64,000 nucleotides of DNA from Sphingobacterium alkalisoli. Its GTDB lineage: Bacteria > Bacteroidota > Bacteroidia > Sphingobacteriales > Sphingobacteriaceae. Under the pieces are notes generated by a model. It did no database searches and had not been told where the DNA came from. It saw only the letters and a program-made list of their open reading frames with translations. Where the stretch lies: the NCBI RefSeq assembly GCF_005049105.1, contig NZ_SUKA01000003.1:372001-436000 (forward strand), read 5' to 3'. This document shows, piece by piece, positions 45,112-54,919 of this stretch; the first letter of the stretch is position 1, and every line of letters starts with the position of its first letter. Both the position numbers and the translations under genes were made by a program.

Positions 45112-45548
45112 ATAAAGTTAAAAAAATATTTCAAAATAGCGCTATCTCGCCACGCTCGATCGCAGAAAGTATCGCTAGGCATGCTTCTAAAACGGATATT
45201 GGCGCGCACCAGATTTTCTTAGGACAGATCAGATCCGACGTGATAGAAAATAAAAAGGTTAAAGCCATAGAATATACCGCCTATGAAGATTTGGCATTAA
45301 ACAAAATGACCGAGATCAGGGAGGATATCTTTGCAAAATACCAACTTACCTGTATGCACATATACCATAGTCTTGGAGTCGTACATGCGGGAGAGATATG
45401 CCTGTTTGTTTTCACCTCTTCAAAGCACAGGAATGATGCGACCTTAGCCTGCAGTGAGGTCGTCGAACGGATAAAAAATGAACTGCCGATCTGGGGTAGA
45501 GAAATTTTTGAAGACGATACGCACCAATGGAAAACAAATGTATTTTAA
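45108..45548 (+). CDS. moaE: Molybdopterin synthase catalytic subunit MoaE
   Basis: 146 residues. The MoaE core is recognisable: GAHQIFLGQIRSDV, AIEYTAYEDLALNKM, the GVVHAGEICLFVFTSSKHRNDATLACSEVVERIKNELPIWGREIF segment with catalytic lysines, and the WK end (HQWKTNVF). With MoaD it inserts two sulfurs into cPMP. It overlaps moeB by four bases. No molybdotransferase or molybdoenzyme gene follows; the next gene has its own promoter. Confidence 0.94.
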   Translation: MNKVKKIFQNSAISPRSIAESIARHASKTDIGAHQIFLGQIRSDVIENKKVKAIEYTAYEDLALNKMTEIREDIFAKYQLTCMHIYHSLGVVHAGEICLFVFTSSKHRNDATLACSEVVERIKNELPIWGREIFEDDTHQWKTNVF

Positions 45549-45579
45549 TTGCATATAAAATCAACTTTCTCTAAGTTTG
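45548..45579 (+). promoter_or_regulatory. Promoter of the third ECF sigma gene
   Basis: ATTG (45548-45551), 20 bases, TAAGTTTG (45572-45579). The -7 is perfect and the -33 has one mismatch. It overlaps the moaE stop and leaves a leader of only about 20 bases. Confidence 0.65.
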
Positions 45580-45583
45580 TACG

Positions 45584-45595
45584 GTAGGTACCTAC
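45584..45595. promoter_or_regulatory. 12-bp palindrome at the predicted transcription start
   Basis: GTAGGTACCTAC is a perfect palindrome starting 4 bases after the -7 box and ending 7 bases before the ATG at 45603. Its position suits an operator. Confidence 0.5.
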
Positions 45596-45602
45596 ATGAG
45601 TA

Positions 45603-46190
45603 ATGGTGGATTATAAAATTTATGGTGATCAAGAGCTAGTTCAACTGATGCGTAGCGGTGATGAGCGTGTATTAATCGAGATATATGATCGCTATTGGGA
45701 AAAAATGTTGGCTGTTGCGTTTAACAGGTTGGGTAATCAAGAGGAGGCGGAAGAATGTGTGCAAGATGTACTGTATAAATTATGGAAATTACGCGAAAAT
45801 TTTTCATTGGTTAAAGATGAACTCGCTAACTATCTGGCTCGTGCCATACGCAATCAATCATTTAATATCTTAGATCGTCGCTATCGCGAAAGACTAAAGG
45901 CAGAAGGATTTCCCCCAGCCGAAGAGATAAATCTTCATACGCCAGAACATGAGTTGATTATGCGAGAATTAGAGCAACAGATCGATAGTGTAATCCGTTC
46001 CTTGCCTGCACAATGCAAATTGGTATTTACCTTAAGCCGACATGAAGGCTTTTCGACGAAGGAAATCGCTGAAAAATTACAACTTTCAGAAAACACGGTT
46101 AAATCTCATCTCAAGAAAGCTAATAAAGACATACGCAACAACACGAAATTATTGACCACACTTGTATTTATCCCTATTTTTTTTCAATAA
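45603..46190 (+). CDS. ECF RNA polymerase sigma factor
   Basis: 195 residues: region 2 (about 20-90, KMLAVAFNRLGNQEEAEECVQDVLYKLW) and region 4 (about 135-185, LPAQCKLVFTLSRHEGFSTKEIAEKLQLS with the helix NTVKSHLKKANKDI). Bacteroidota ECF type. A consensus promoter and a palindrome sit directly upstream. FecR follows after 103 bases and then SusC/SusD, so it probably drives that import operon. Confidence 0.93.
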   Translation: MVDYKIYGDQELVQLMRSGDERVLIEIYDRYWEKMLAVAFNRLGNQEEAEECVQDVLYKLWKLRENFSLVKDELANYLARAIRNQSFNILDRRYRERLKAEGFPPAEEINLHTPEHELIMRELEQQIDSVIRSLPAQCKLVFTLSRHEGFSTKEIAEKLQLSENTVKSHLKKANKDIRNNTKLLTTLVFIPIFFQ

Positions 46191-46293
46191 TCAACCCTTT
46201 AAAGTCACTTTTAATAAAAAAGCAATAAAAATACGAGTTCGACTCACCCTCCCCCTTTATTTTTCTGTCTATATAAGTAGATAGGCAAAAATA

Positions 46294-47454
46294 ATGACCC
46301 AAGATCCGAAATACATTGAAAAATTAGTTCACAAATTCAATAATGGCAGTATAAATACCGATGAATTGCACGCTTTAGCGAATTGGTATACCAGTCATAG
46401 TGATAATGAAGTGACTATTCCATTAACCGAAGAAGAGAGCAGCGATCATTTGAAGGCTCGCGTACTAAATGGACTACTTAAGAAAATAAATGAAGACAAG
46501 CCGAAAGGTCATTACCGGATACGTAAATTTTATTGGATCGCCGCCGCCGCCGCAGTTTTAATCGCATTTATTGGCCTTTGGACGAATGAAGTCTATATAC
46601 ATAAGGAAGTAGCTTCCCCTGTAATTAGTACGAAAATCGAACCAGGCGGGAACAAAGCAACACTTACATTAGCCGATGGGAGTCAAATCAACCTAAGTAA
46701 TGCACAAGATGGCATTGTGATGAGTGACGGGATCAGCTACAATGACGGTACCCGAGTGACGGACGAAGGATCACTCAAGGAGCCTCACGGTACAGCGCCA
46801 AAGATGGTCTTACAAACACCTCGTGGAGGTACATATCAAATTACCTTGCCTGATGGCACACAGGTATGGCTAAATGCAGCGTCATCTTTAAAATATCCGA
46901 CATATTTTAAAGATGAGCAGCGCATAGTTGAGTTAGACGGGGAAGCATATTTCAATGTTACTTCAGCATACCGTAAAGATGGTTCAAAGGTCCCTTTCAA
47001 AGTAGTCAGCAAACAACAAGATATTGAAGTGCTAGGTACGCAATTTAATATATCAGCCTATGCCGATCAATCCGTTAGCAAAACGACACTAATAGAAGGG
47101 AAAATTGCTATAGCAGACAAGCAAAAACGAATAATATTGTCCCCCGGAAGCCAGGCCATCACTAACCAGGCAGGTACACGCTTGCAAGAAGTTAACGTAC
47201 GTAATTATACCGCTTGGCGCGACGGAAAGTTTAGCTTCGATGGTAAATCTTTTGCTGAGGTAATGACTGAAATTGGCCATTGGTATGATCTGACCATTGC
47301 CTATGAAGGAAAAGTTCCAGCTGTCGAATTAGCAGGCGATGCCTTCCGCAATCAAAACATAGGCCTGGTCCTGCGTGTACTCGACGTCGCCGACATTAAC
47401 TATAGCTTAGATACCGCGACGCGCAAGCTTATCATCAAAGGAAAGAAAATATAA
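46294..47454 (+). CDS. FecR-family anti-sigma factor
   Basis: 386 residues: N-terminal cytoplasmic part (1-75), one membrane helix (about 80-98, FYWIAAAAAVLIAFIGLW), a large periplasmic FecR domain (GGTYQITLPDGTQVWLNAASSLKYP, IEVLGTQFNISAYADQ) and a DUF4974-like C-terminus (GKSFAEVMTEIGHWYDLTIAY). It links the STN domain of the SusC protein to the sigma factor upstream. Confidence 0.93.
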   Translation: MTQDPKYIEKLVHKFNNGSINTDELHALANWYTSHSDNEVTIPLTEEESSDHLKARVLNGLLKKINEDKPKGHYRIRKFYWIAAAAAVLIAFIGLWTNEVYIHKEVASPVISTKIEPGGNKATLTLADGSQINLSNAQDGIVMSDGISYNDGTRVTDEGSLKEPHGTAPKMVLQTPRGGTYQITLPDGTQVWLNAASSLKYPTYFKDEQRIVELDGEAYFNVTSAYRKDGSKVPFKVVSKQQDIEVLGTQFNISAYADQSVSKTTLIEGKIAIADKQKRIILSPGSQAITNQAGTRLQEVNVRNYTAWRDGKFSFDGKSFAEVMTEIGHWYDLTIAYEGKVPAVELAGDAFRNQNIGLVLRVLDVADINYSLDTATRKLIIKGKKI

Positions 47455-47531
47455 CACTTAAAAATCTAAATGCCTATGAAATAACACGAACCATCAATCC
47501 AAACAGATTGTACGTCAAATCAAAAAAAGAA

Positions 47532-47553
47532 GGAAAGGACTGCCATCCTTTCC
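47532..47553 (+). promoter_or_regulatory. Hairpin between fecR and susC
   Basis: GGAAAGGA-CTGCCA-TCCTTTCC, a perfect 8-bp stem with a 6-base loop, 77 bases after fecR. It is followed by CC rather than T, so it is more likely an mRNA processing or attenuation structure than a terminator. Confidence 0.45.
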
Positions 47554-47629
47554 CCTACGATCTGATTTGCGACAATTACCTAAACATTACAAGCAGATAT
47601 TGCACCAACCAAAATCAACGGTAAAATTA

Positions 47630-50600
47630 ATGAATATAAATTACTTAACACGAGTGATGAAGATCATCATGTTTTTAATGATAGCTGGCTTGTTAACAGC
47701 AAGTGCTTCCAGCTATTCTCAACAAATTAGCTTAAGGGGGAAAAACATTCCCTTTAGCAGCATCTTAGAGGCTATCCGACAGCAAACAGGCTATACTGTA
47801 TTCAGTTCCAAAAGCGTTTTAGAATCAGCAAAGCCTGTCGATATAGATGCTCGTGGCATGAGCTTGGTCGATTTTTTGGATCAAGTAACTGCAAATCAAA
47901 CCATTGTTTATCAGCTCGAAGATAAAACCATTTCACTGTTGCGAAAAACACAACGTCCAGCAGTCCTTGTTTCCAAATCCGATGTACAACAGAGATATAT
48001 TCTCGGAGTGGTGCAGCATGCCGAAACCAAAGAACACCTAGAAGGTGTTACAGTACAGGTTAAAGGAGCTAAGCTGAGCAGTAGTACCGATGCAAAGGGA
48101 CGGTTTCGACTCGCGTTGCCCTCCGGGACAGGCAGAACATTTTTAGTTTTTACATATATAGGAATGAAGGCGTTGGAAATGGAGTATCAAGATCAAGAAA
48201 ACTTATTCATCCAGTTGGAACCCGCTGCCGATGCCATTAAAGATGTAGTCATTACCGGTATTTATCAACGTGACCGCGAAAGTTTCACCGGATCTGCGGC
48301 GACCTACACGGCCAAGGAATTGAGCATGGTCGGCAATCAGAATGTGCTCCAAAGCCTAAAAACCCTAGATCCGTCTTTTGCTATCATAGACAACAACCTT
48401 TTCGGATCCGATCCTAATCGTATGCCCGATATAGAGATCCGTGGAAAAAGTAGCGTGATCGGGCTTACGGACGAGTTTGAAACTAACCCGAACCAACCTT
48501 TGTTCATACTAGATGGATTTGAGAGTACCCTTTCTATAATTTCTGATTTGAGTATGGATCGTGTTGAGAGTATTACTTTACTAAAAGATGCGGCGGCGGC
48601 AGCAATCTACGGATCCAAAGCGGCCAATGGAGTAGTTGTGGTAGAAACCAAGCGCCCTACACCAGGGCAGTTGCGTGTTAATTATACGCTTAACGGAAAT
48701 ATAAGTTTTGCAGATCTTACGGACTACAATTTGATGAATGCACAGGAAAAACTCCAGTTTGAACTATTATCCGGTTTTTACGGTTTGCTCAATTCAGATG
48801 GAAAGATTATTCTAGGCGCCAATCTAAATAGCGAAGCCAATTATCTAGATCGTCTCAAAGAGGTACAACGTGGTGTTAATACATATTGGCCCAATGAACC
48901 CCTTCGTACTGCACTTACACAACGGCACACATTGTTTGCTGAAGGAGGAGATGCCAATCTGCGTTACAGCGTGTCTTTCAACCACGGGATTACCAATGGG
49001 GTAATGAAAGGATCCGATAGGCAGGCTACTAACGGGAATGTACGCATATTATATCGAAGAGGAAATGTATCCTTTACAAATTCGTTGAGTCTCGATAACG
49101 TAATTGCCAATAAGGAAACTTCACCCTTTTCTGACTTTTCGCGAGCCAATCCCTATCACCGTAAATACAATGCCGATGGTTCGGTGAAAATGTTGTTGGA
49201 GGATTTTAGTGCTACACGATCTGGTGAGGCTCCGGTATACAGTCCGCTTTATGATGTGAGCAATCTAAATATAAATGAAGAAGGATCGCAAGGATTTACG
49301 AACAACTTCGAAATGGAATGGCGAGCGCTAGAATCTTTGCGCGTCCGCGGTCGTTTAGGTCTTCGAAGCTTTTCGACACGTGATGAAGTATTCCGCTCCC
49401 CTTTTAATACCGAATTTCTTAATACAGATCCTTTGGAGCGGGGCCGCTACCGGGAGACAAACGGTAAAAATATGAATTACGATGGCGACCTCGCTGTCAC
49501 CTATGGTAAGCTGTTTGCAGAAAAGCACATGCTCAATGCCGTGATAGGTGGGCGTATGGAACAAGCTACGCGCCAACGGAGTGCATATCAGGTTTTTGGT
49601 TTTGTCGATGATGAGTTCTCCAATCCCAATTTCGCACTGGGTTATCGTGCCGGACAGCGTTCCGATTTTAGTGAATCAAAACGTCGTGGCGCCAGCTTTT
49701 TTTTAAATATGGGTTATTCCTATGATCAGCGTTTTCTAGCCGATGCGACGCTACGTTCGGATGGGGCTTCAGTGTTTGGTGCAGAAAGACAATTTTCAAA
49801 TATCTGGTCTTTCGGGTTGGCTTGGAATCTGCACAATGAAGGGAACATCAAAGATTTAGGGTGGATCGATCAGTTACGTATTCGCGGATCTATCGGGAAC
49901 CCCGGCAATCAAAACTTTGACGACTATATCTCCATGCGGATTTACCGTTACAACAATGAAAATCGTAATCCCTTTGGAGCGAGTACGATAGTGAGTAATA
50001 TGGGGAATAGAAATTTGAAATGGCAGACAACCCTAGACCGTAATATAGGTTTCGATTTCGTCACCTTTGCAAACCGCTTACGTTTCAACATCGACTATTT
50101 TGTAAAAAGTACAGATCCGTTATTGGTACAGGTATCTTTGCCATCTTCTACGGGTGTTTCCACGGCTTCTCAAAATATTGGCGAGCAGGTGACAAGGGGA
50201 TTCACGGTAACCAGTGATTATACCTTAATCCAGCATAGGCAGTTCAATTGGCGTATCAATCTTAATATGCGACAACTTAACGCAGAATATAGCAATATCG
50301 GAAACCAACTGAATAATTTTAATCAAACGAATAGAAGCCGTAATCTCGTACGGTATTACGACGGGGGTAGCCCTTCTGATCTATGGGCCGTACGCTCCGT
50401 AGGGATAGACCCCGCTACCGGGCGCGAGATCTTCTTAAACAAGAACGGCGAGCAGACTTTTGTTTATAATTTTCAGGACGAAGTCGTCGTAGGGAACAGT
50501 GACCCAGATCTGGAGGGCGTTATAGGTACCAATATTTTTTACAAGGGATTTTCTGCGTCCATCAATCTAAGATATCGTGTAGGCGGACAAGCCTTTATGC

Positions 50601-50965
50601 AGACTTTATACGAAAAAGTAGAAAATATCTCCTCTAGAAATGTAGTACTTAATCAGGACAAGCGTGCACTATATGATCGATGGAAACAACCTGGCGATGA
50701 TGCTAAATTCAAAGCGATTTCCAGGACCGAACAAACACCGATATCATCGCGATTTGTCGAAGACAACGACATGTTGATTGGGGAATCCTTTTCTATCGGT
50801 TATGAGAGTATGAACGCTCCCTGGCTCAAATCAATCCGTGCATCCTCGGTGACTTTTCGGGCATATATGAATGACATTTTCCATATCTCGACGATCAAAA
50901 ATGAAAGAGGCATAGACTATCCATTTGCACGTTCGGTTTCCTTTTCGGCGGGCGTTCGTTTTTAA
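47630..50965 (+). CDS. SusC/RagA-family TonB-dependent transporter with STN domain
   Basis: 1111 residues from the ATG at 47630, which gives MNINYLTRVMK and a signal peptide ending SSYSQQ; a TTG at 47567 would add 21 residues. STN domain (about 35-105), carboxypeptidase-regulatory-like domain (about 122-200), plug (about 205-330, DVVITGIYQRDRESF, AAAAAIYGSKAANGVVVVETKR), then the barrel ending SFSAGVRF. The TonB-box region reads VVITGIYQR rather than the common VVVGYGTQ. The cargo is unknown; the operon lacks carbohydrate-active enzymes. Confidence 0.95.
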   Translation: MNINYLTRVMKIIMFLMIAGLLTASASSYSQQISLRGKNIPFSSILEAIRQQTGYTVFSSKSVLESAKPVDIDARGMSLVDFLDQVTANQTIVYQLEDKTISLLRKTQRPAVLVSKSDVQQRYILGVVQHAETKEHLEGVTVQVKGAKLSSSTDAKGRFRLALPSGTGRTFLVFTYIGMKALEMEYQDQENLFIQLEPAADAIKDVVITGIYQRDRESFTGSAATYTAKELSMVGNQNVLQSLKTLDPSFAIIDNNLFGSDPNRMPDIEIRGKSSVIGLTDEFETNPNQPLFILDGFESTLSIISDLSMDRVESITLLKDAAAAAIYGSKAANGVVVVETKRPTPGQLRVNYTLNGNISFADLTDYNLMNAQEKLQFELLSGFYGLLNSDGKIILGANLNSEANYLDRLKEVQRGVNTYWPNEPLRTALTQRHTLFAEGGDANLRYSVSFNHGITNGVMKGSDRQATNGNVRILYRRGNVSFTNSLSLDNVIANKETSPFSDFSRANPYHRKYNADGSVKMLLEDFSATRSGEAPVYSPLYDVSNLNINEEGSQGFTNNFEMEWRALESLRVRGRLGLRSFSTRDEVFRSPFNTEFLNTDPLERGRYRETNGKNMNYDGDLAVTYGKLFAEKHMLNAVIGGRMEQATRQRSAYQVFGFVDDEFSNPNFALGYRAGQRSDFSESKRRGASFFLNMGYSYDQRFLADATLRSDGASVFGAERQFSNIWSFGLAWNLHNEGNIKDLGWIDQLRIRGSIGNPGNQNFDDYISMRIYRYNNENRNPFGASTIVSNMGNRNLKWQTTLDRNIGFDFVTFANRLRFNIDYFVKSTDPLLVQVSLPSSTGVSTASQNIGEQVTRGFTVTSDYTLIQHRQFNWRINLNMRQLNAEYSNIGNQLNNFNQTNRSRNLVRYYDGGSPSDLWAVRSVGIDPATGREIFLNKNGEQTFVYNFQDEVVVGNSDPDLEGVIGTNIFYKGFSASINLRYRVGGQAFMQTLYEKVENISSRNVVLNQDKRALYDRWKQPGDDAKFKAISRTEQTPISSRFVEDNDMLIGESFSIGYESMNAPWLKSIRASSVTFRAYMNDIFHISTIKNERGIDYPFARSVSFSAGVRF

Positions 50966-50983
50966 GAAAAAAAAGAAAAAAGT

Positions 50984-52453
50984 ATGAAAACACTGCATAA
51001 AATAATTATAATCCTTTTCATTGGGTTGATGGCCCTGTCCTGTAGCAAATGGGTAGACGTTAAACCTGTCGATCGCTTGGGAGAGGATCAGCTTTTTGTC
51101 AATAGTGCCGGCTTTATGAAGGCACTTAATGGAGTCTATGTAGAGATGGCTCATCCGGATTTGTATGGACAGAATATGAGTGCCGGCATGATTGACGTAT
51201 TGGCGCAATATTATTATATTAAAAGTTCTACCCATATTTTCGAAAAGTTCACATTGTTCACCTACACAGATGCCAACGTAAAAGCTACATTCGACAATAC
51301 GTGGCGTAAAGCTTACGAATTGATTGCTAACTGCAATGTTATTATAGAAAAATGTGGAAACGCACCGAGTGAACGGTTACCTCAACCTTATTATGACATT
51401 ATAAAAGGAGAAACACTTGCACTGAGAGCAATGATACATCTGGATATGCTCCGTCTATTCGGGCCGATTCACAGTGCAGAGAACAAGGACAAGACAAGTA
51501 TTCCATACGTCAATCAAACAGGATATGATGTGTTGCCACTGCTGAATTCAGAACAAGTCATGCTGCGGGTGAAAGCTGATCTGACAACAGCGTTAGGATT
51601 GTTGGAATCTGATCCTATCCGTACCCAGGGTGTCAGAAATTACAGCAATACCTCTGGTCCCAACGATTTTTATTATCGGCAATATCGTTTGAACTATTAT
51701 GCGGTTAAAGCGCTTTTAGCGCGTGCGTACCTTTGGGAAGGCAATCGTACAGAAGCTTTGTTGCATGCTGAAGAAGTTCTTTTCGAAGTACAATCTTCAG
51801 AAAAGAACATTTTTCCTTATGTTACATTTACCGCGGCAACCGATGTTGACAGACCAGACCGTATGTTTTCTACTGAAGTTATGTTCTCACTATATGACAT
51901 CAAACGCAGTGAAATGTACAGACGGTTATTTGATGTAAACTTGCTGCCTACCCAAAAATTATCTTTTACTGAGGGCGATGTGAATGAAACCCGTGTGCGT
52001 GCTTATTATGACAACGAGAATGATTTTCGTCGCCGAATTTGGCAAAGCGCATCGACTGGAACAACAACAGCTACTACGAATATGAAATATGCTGATATCG
52101 TCGATGGTCCCGGTCGCTATATGATACCATTAATCCGTCTTTCGGAGCTATTATTGATCGCTGCCGAATGTCATCCCGATCTGGCGCAGGGCACCGCTTA
52201 TTTCAATAAACTACGTGCAGCACGAAATACCGTTTCGTTATCATTTGCAGATCCCGCCGCTTTAAAATTAGAAATCGGCAAGGAGTTTAGACGTGAAATG
52301 CTGGGCGAAGGTCAAATGTTCTTTTTTTACAAAAGGAATTCATACCAATCGATTCCTAATTCGGCCGTTCTGAATATAACTCCCGAAAAAACAATGGTAT
52401 TAAACAATTACGTAGTTCCGCTGCCGGATAGCGAAACCGCACAAAGAAACTAA
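50984..52453 (+). CDS. SusD/RagB-family outer-membrane lipoprotein
   Basis: 489 residues: lipobox ALSC (Cys20), the SusD N-terminal part (VDVKPVDRLGEDQLFVNSAGF, KGETLALRAMIHLDMLRLFGPI) and the C-terminal part (IPLIRLSELLLIAAECHPD, FRREMLGEGQMFFFYKR). At 489 residues it is about 100 shorter than the SusD proteins of the two PULs in this window. It starts 18 bases after susC. Confidence 0.92.
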   Translation: MKTLHKIIIILFIGLMALSCSKWVDVKPVDRLGEDQLFVNSAGFMKALNGVYVEMAHPDLYGQNMSAGMIDVLAQYYYIKSSTHIFEKFTLFTYTDANVKATFDNTWRKAYELIANCNVIIEKCGNAPSERLPQPYYDIIKGETLALRAMIHLDMLRLFGPIHSAENKDKTSIPYVNQTGYDVLPLLNSEQVMLRVKADLTTALGLLESDPIRTQGVRNYSNTSGPNDFYYRQYRLNYYAVKALLARAYLWEGNRTEALLHAEEVLFEVQSSEKNIFPYVTFTAATDVDRPDRMFSTEVMFSLYDIKRSEMYRRLFDVNLLPTQKLSFTEGDVNETRVRAYYDNENDFRRRIWQSASTGTTTATTNMKYADIVDGPGRYMIPLIRLSELLLIAAECHPDLAQGTAYFNKLRAARNTVSLSFADPAALKLEIGKEFRREMLGEGQMFFFYKRNSYQSIPNSAVLNITPEKTMVLNNYVVPLPDSETAQRN

Positions 52454-52469
52454 ACGAAAGCATAACGAT

Positions 52470-53327
52470 ATGAAAAATTTACTACGTTTTACCCTGTTCT
52501 TGCTGGCGACCACCGTTTTCATTGGCTGTGAGAAAGAAATAATGCCATACCAAGGCAAAGAAGGTGTCTATTTTTCTGTACGCCACAACAATAGTTCTAC
52601 TATCTTGGAGAGCCTTTGGCCATATCAACCTTATAGCAATGTCGATTTTGTCCGTATCGGAACAGAGGAAATAGAGTTTCCTGTAAAAGTAATGATCACA
52701 GGGCCTGTGAAGGATTATGATCGGACTTTCCGACTAGCCGTCAATGCAGACTCAACTACAGCGGTCGACGGACAGCATTACGAACCGATACAGGAAGAAT
52801 GGACTATTCCGTCAGGTGCCGTATCTACCCTGGTTAAAGTCAGACTTAAGCGTACGCCCGATCTGGAAGAAAACCCCGTAACGTTGGGATTGCGTCTTAT
52901 TCCAACGAGGGATTTCGAACTGTCTTTTCCTGAATGGGATGCAATACCTGAATTTAATTCAGGTATAGTCATACCCGAATTTGATGCCGGTCTACATTCT
53001 TTACGAATTAATGATATCATGATACAGCCTGCCGTGTGGTCCGGATCACTACAATCAGGTAATCGTGAATCAGGTTTATTTGGTGTATTCACACGTAAAA
53101 AGATGGAGTTTCTGATGGAAAACCTTGGATTGACATATGAAGATTTTGCAAGTACTGAAACTATGCCCATGGTTCGTCAAATGCTCATATCCAGTGATGG
53201 TGCCGCGATTTTAATCAAGCGTTTGAACGAAAAAAATCCTGTACTTGAAGATGACGGCCGGCTGATGTGGATGGGCTCGGTGCCCTGGACTTCCTATCTT
53301 GGTGTACCCTACGTTCCTGGACCTTAA
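52470..53327 (+). CDS. DUF4843 lipoprotein
   Basis: 285 residues: lipobox FIGC (Cys20), then a two-part beta-sandwich (EGVYFSVRHNN, EIEFPVKVMITGPVKDYDRTF, GAVSTLVKVRLKRTPDL) typical of DUF4843 proteins that follow SusD in SusC/SusD-PKD-TlpA operons. It is probably a surface-exposed accessory binding protein. It lies 16 bases after susD. Function unproved. Confidence 0.85.
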   Translation: MKNLLRFTLFLLATTVFIGCEKEIMPYQGKEGVYFSVRHNNSSTILESLWPYQPYSNVDFVRIGTEEIEFPVKVMITGPVKDYDRTFRLAVNADSTTAVDGQHYEPIQEEWTIPSGAVSTLVKVRLKRTPDLEENPVTLGLRLIPTRDFELSFPEWDAIPEFNSGIVIPEFDAGLHSLRINDIMIQPAVWSGSLQSGNRESGLFGVFTRKKMEFLMENLGLTYEDFASTETMPMVRQMLISSDGAAILIKRLNEKNPVLEDDGRLMWMGSVPWTSYLGVPYVPGP

Positions 53328-53352
53328 TCTTCACAAATAATTAAGACATAAC

Positions 53353-54894
53353 ATGAAAATATATTATAAAATAGCATTTTTAAGTATGCTAATCCTGAAT
53401 GCCTGTAGCAAGGATCTCGGTAATTACGAATATCACGACATCAATGAGCTGGATATCCAAGGCGTAAACGATACGTATGTAATGCGCACAAATATCGACA
53501 CATTGCGTATTGTACCCACGATTACCAAAACAATGGACGAATCCGACGAATCTCGCTACAGCCACCTTTGGATATTAAAGTTAGGTACGTCGGCCTTTGA
53601 TACCATCAGTCGAGAGAAAAATGTCGAATATCCGATAAAACTTAGCCCTGCATCCTATGATCTGTTCTATAGGGTGTTGGATCAGGTAACCGGCGTCACT
53701 TGGACGGCTAATACAAAGATCTCTGTTAGCACACCCTATTCTAAGGGTTTGCTTATTATAGGCGAAGACGAGGAGGGATTTGCGGAAGCTGAGATGCTTG
53801 CTATGCTTTCTGATACTGTGCATATCAGGAATATTTTGTCTGGAACAGAGCTTCCGCGTTTGCGTGGACCGGTTAGTTTCTTTCATACAAGTGGCACGGC
53901 TACCTACAGTCGTCTATGGGTGATGACCAATACAGGATCTTACTTTCTAGATCGCGCAACAATGGCCGCTACAACAGCCAATATTTTTAGTCGATTCGTT
54001 TACACGTCGGATAATATTAATGCTGAAACGCTTCAACCGATAGTGGTAGCACCACAGATACGTACGGCTGCGGGTGCTACCGGTAGTACCCTATATCGTG
54101 CACTTATTACTGTTGGCGGCGATATCTTTGCAGGCGCTCCTGTACTCGTAGGCGGAGACTATTATAACAACCCCGTAAACAGGGTGGCTTCCGCGCAGGA
54201 GGATCTAATCCCTGCGGCACCATATTTACTTTATCCGATAAACAGCATGAGCACGTTTATGTGGTACGACACGAAAGACCAACGTTTCTTGAATTTTACC
54301 GGTATTGCTATCGCTACTTCCTCTGTTGTATTAACCGATGGAGCAAATGATGTTTTCCCTTGGAATCAACCAGCAGGTCGTACCCTTGTCTATGCAGAAA
54401 ACACCCGTAACACCGACGGCGGCTCGACCAATGGAAATTCGTTTGCCATTATGAAAGACAACGACAATACCTGCCATATCTATAAATTTTACGCCAATGG
54501 AACCAATCCCGCTAAACGCGCGGCTTATACGGTCAAGTCAATTGCGACCGATTTTGATAAAGCAGATTTCTACGCTTTCTCTTCCAACCGGAGCGTAATT
54601 TTTTATTCAGTAGACAATAAGCTATACGCCTATGATTATAGCACCAATTTTGAGAAGCTATATACCTTTCCCGAGATCGGAAACGACGATATTACGATGT
54701 TAAAATTTGACACACAGATCGACCATGTTGCCAACAGTCTATATATAGCTACATATAACAGCATAGAGAAGGGAACTCTACAGCGTTTTAGGGTAGGTAT
54801 GAATCCTGATGTCGTAGAGCTATTGCCACAAGAAAACAGCACCTGGACAGATATGATCAAGGTAAAAGACATCAACTGGCGAGCAGTAAATTAA
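53353..54894 (+). CDS. PKD-like family surface lipoprotein
   Basis: 513 residues: lipobox LNAC (Cys18), an N-terminal PKD-like pair (about 20-130, DLGNYEYHDINELDI, RYSHLWIL), then a beta-propeller-like C-terminal part with repeated short strands (GLLIIGEDEEGFAEAEML, YAYDYSTNFEKLYTF). It matches the PKD-like proteins regularly found between DUF4843 and TlpA genes. It is probably on the cell surface, where it helps the SusC/D complex bind its cargo. Starts 25 bases after the previous gene. Confidence 0.8.
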   Translation: MKIYYKIAFLSMLILNACSKDLGNYEYHDINELDIQGVNDTYVMRTNIDTLRIVPTITKTMDESDESRYSHLWILKLGTSAFDTISREKNVEYPIKLSPASYDLFYRVLDQVTGVTWTANTKISVSTPYSKGLLIIGEDEEGFAEAEMLAMLSDTVHIRNILSGTELPRLRGPVSFFHTSGTATYSRLWVMTNTGSYFLDRATMAATTANIFSRFVYTSDNINAETLQPIVVAPQIRTAAGATGSTLYRALITVGGDIFAGAPVLVGGDYYNNPVNRVASAQEDLIPAAPYLLYPINSMSTFMWYDTKDQRFLNFTGIAIATSSVVLTDGANDVFPWNQPAGRTLVYAENTRNTDGGSTNGNSFAIMKDNDNTCHIYKFYANGTNPAKRAAYTVKSIATDFDKADFYAFSSNRSVIFYSVDNKLYAYDYSTNFEKLYTFPEIGNDDITMLKFDTQIDHVANSLYIATYNSIEKGTLQRFRVGMNPDVVELLPQENSTWTDMIKVKDINWRAVN

Positions 54895-54919
54895 TTTATA
54901 GACATTTATAAAAAAGAAC

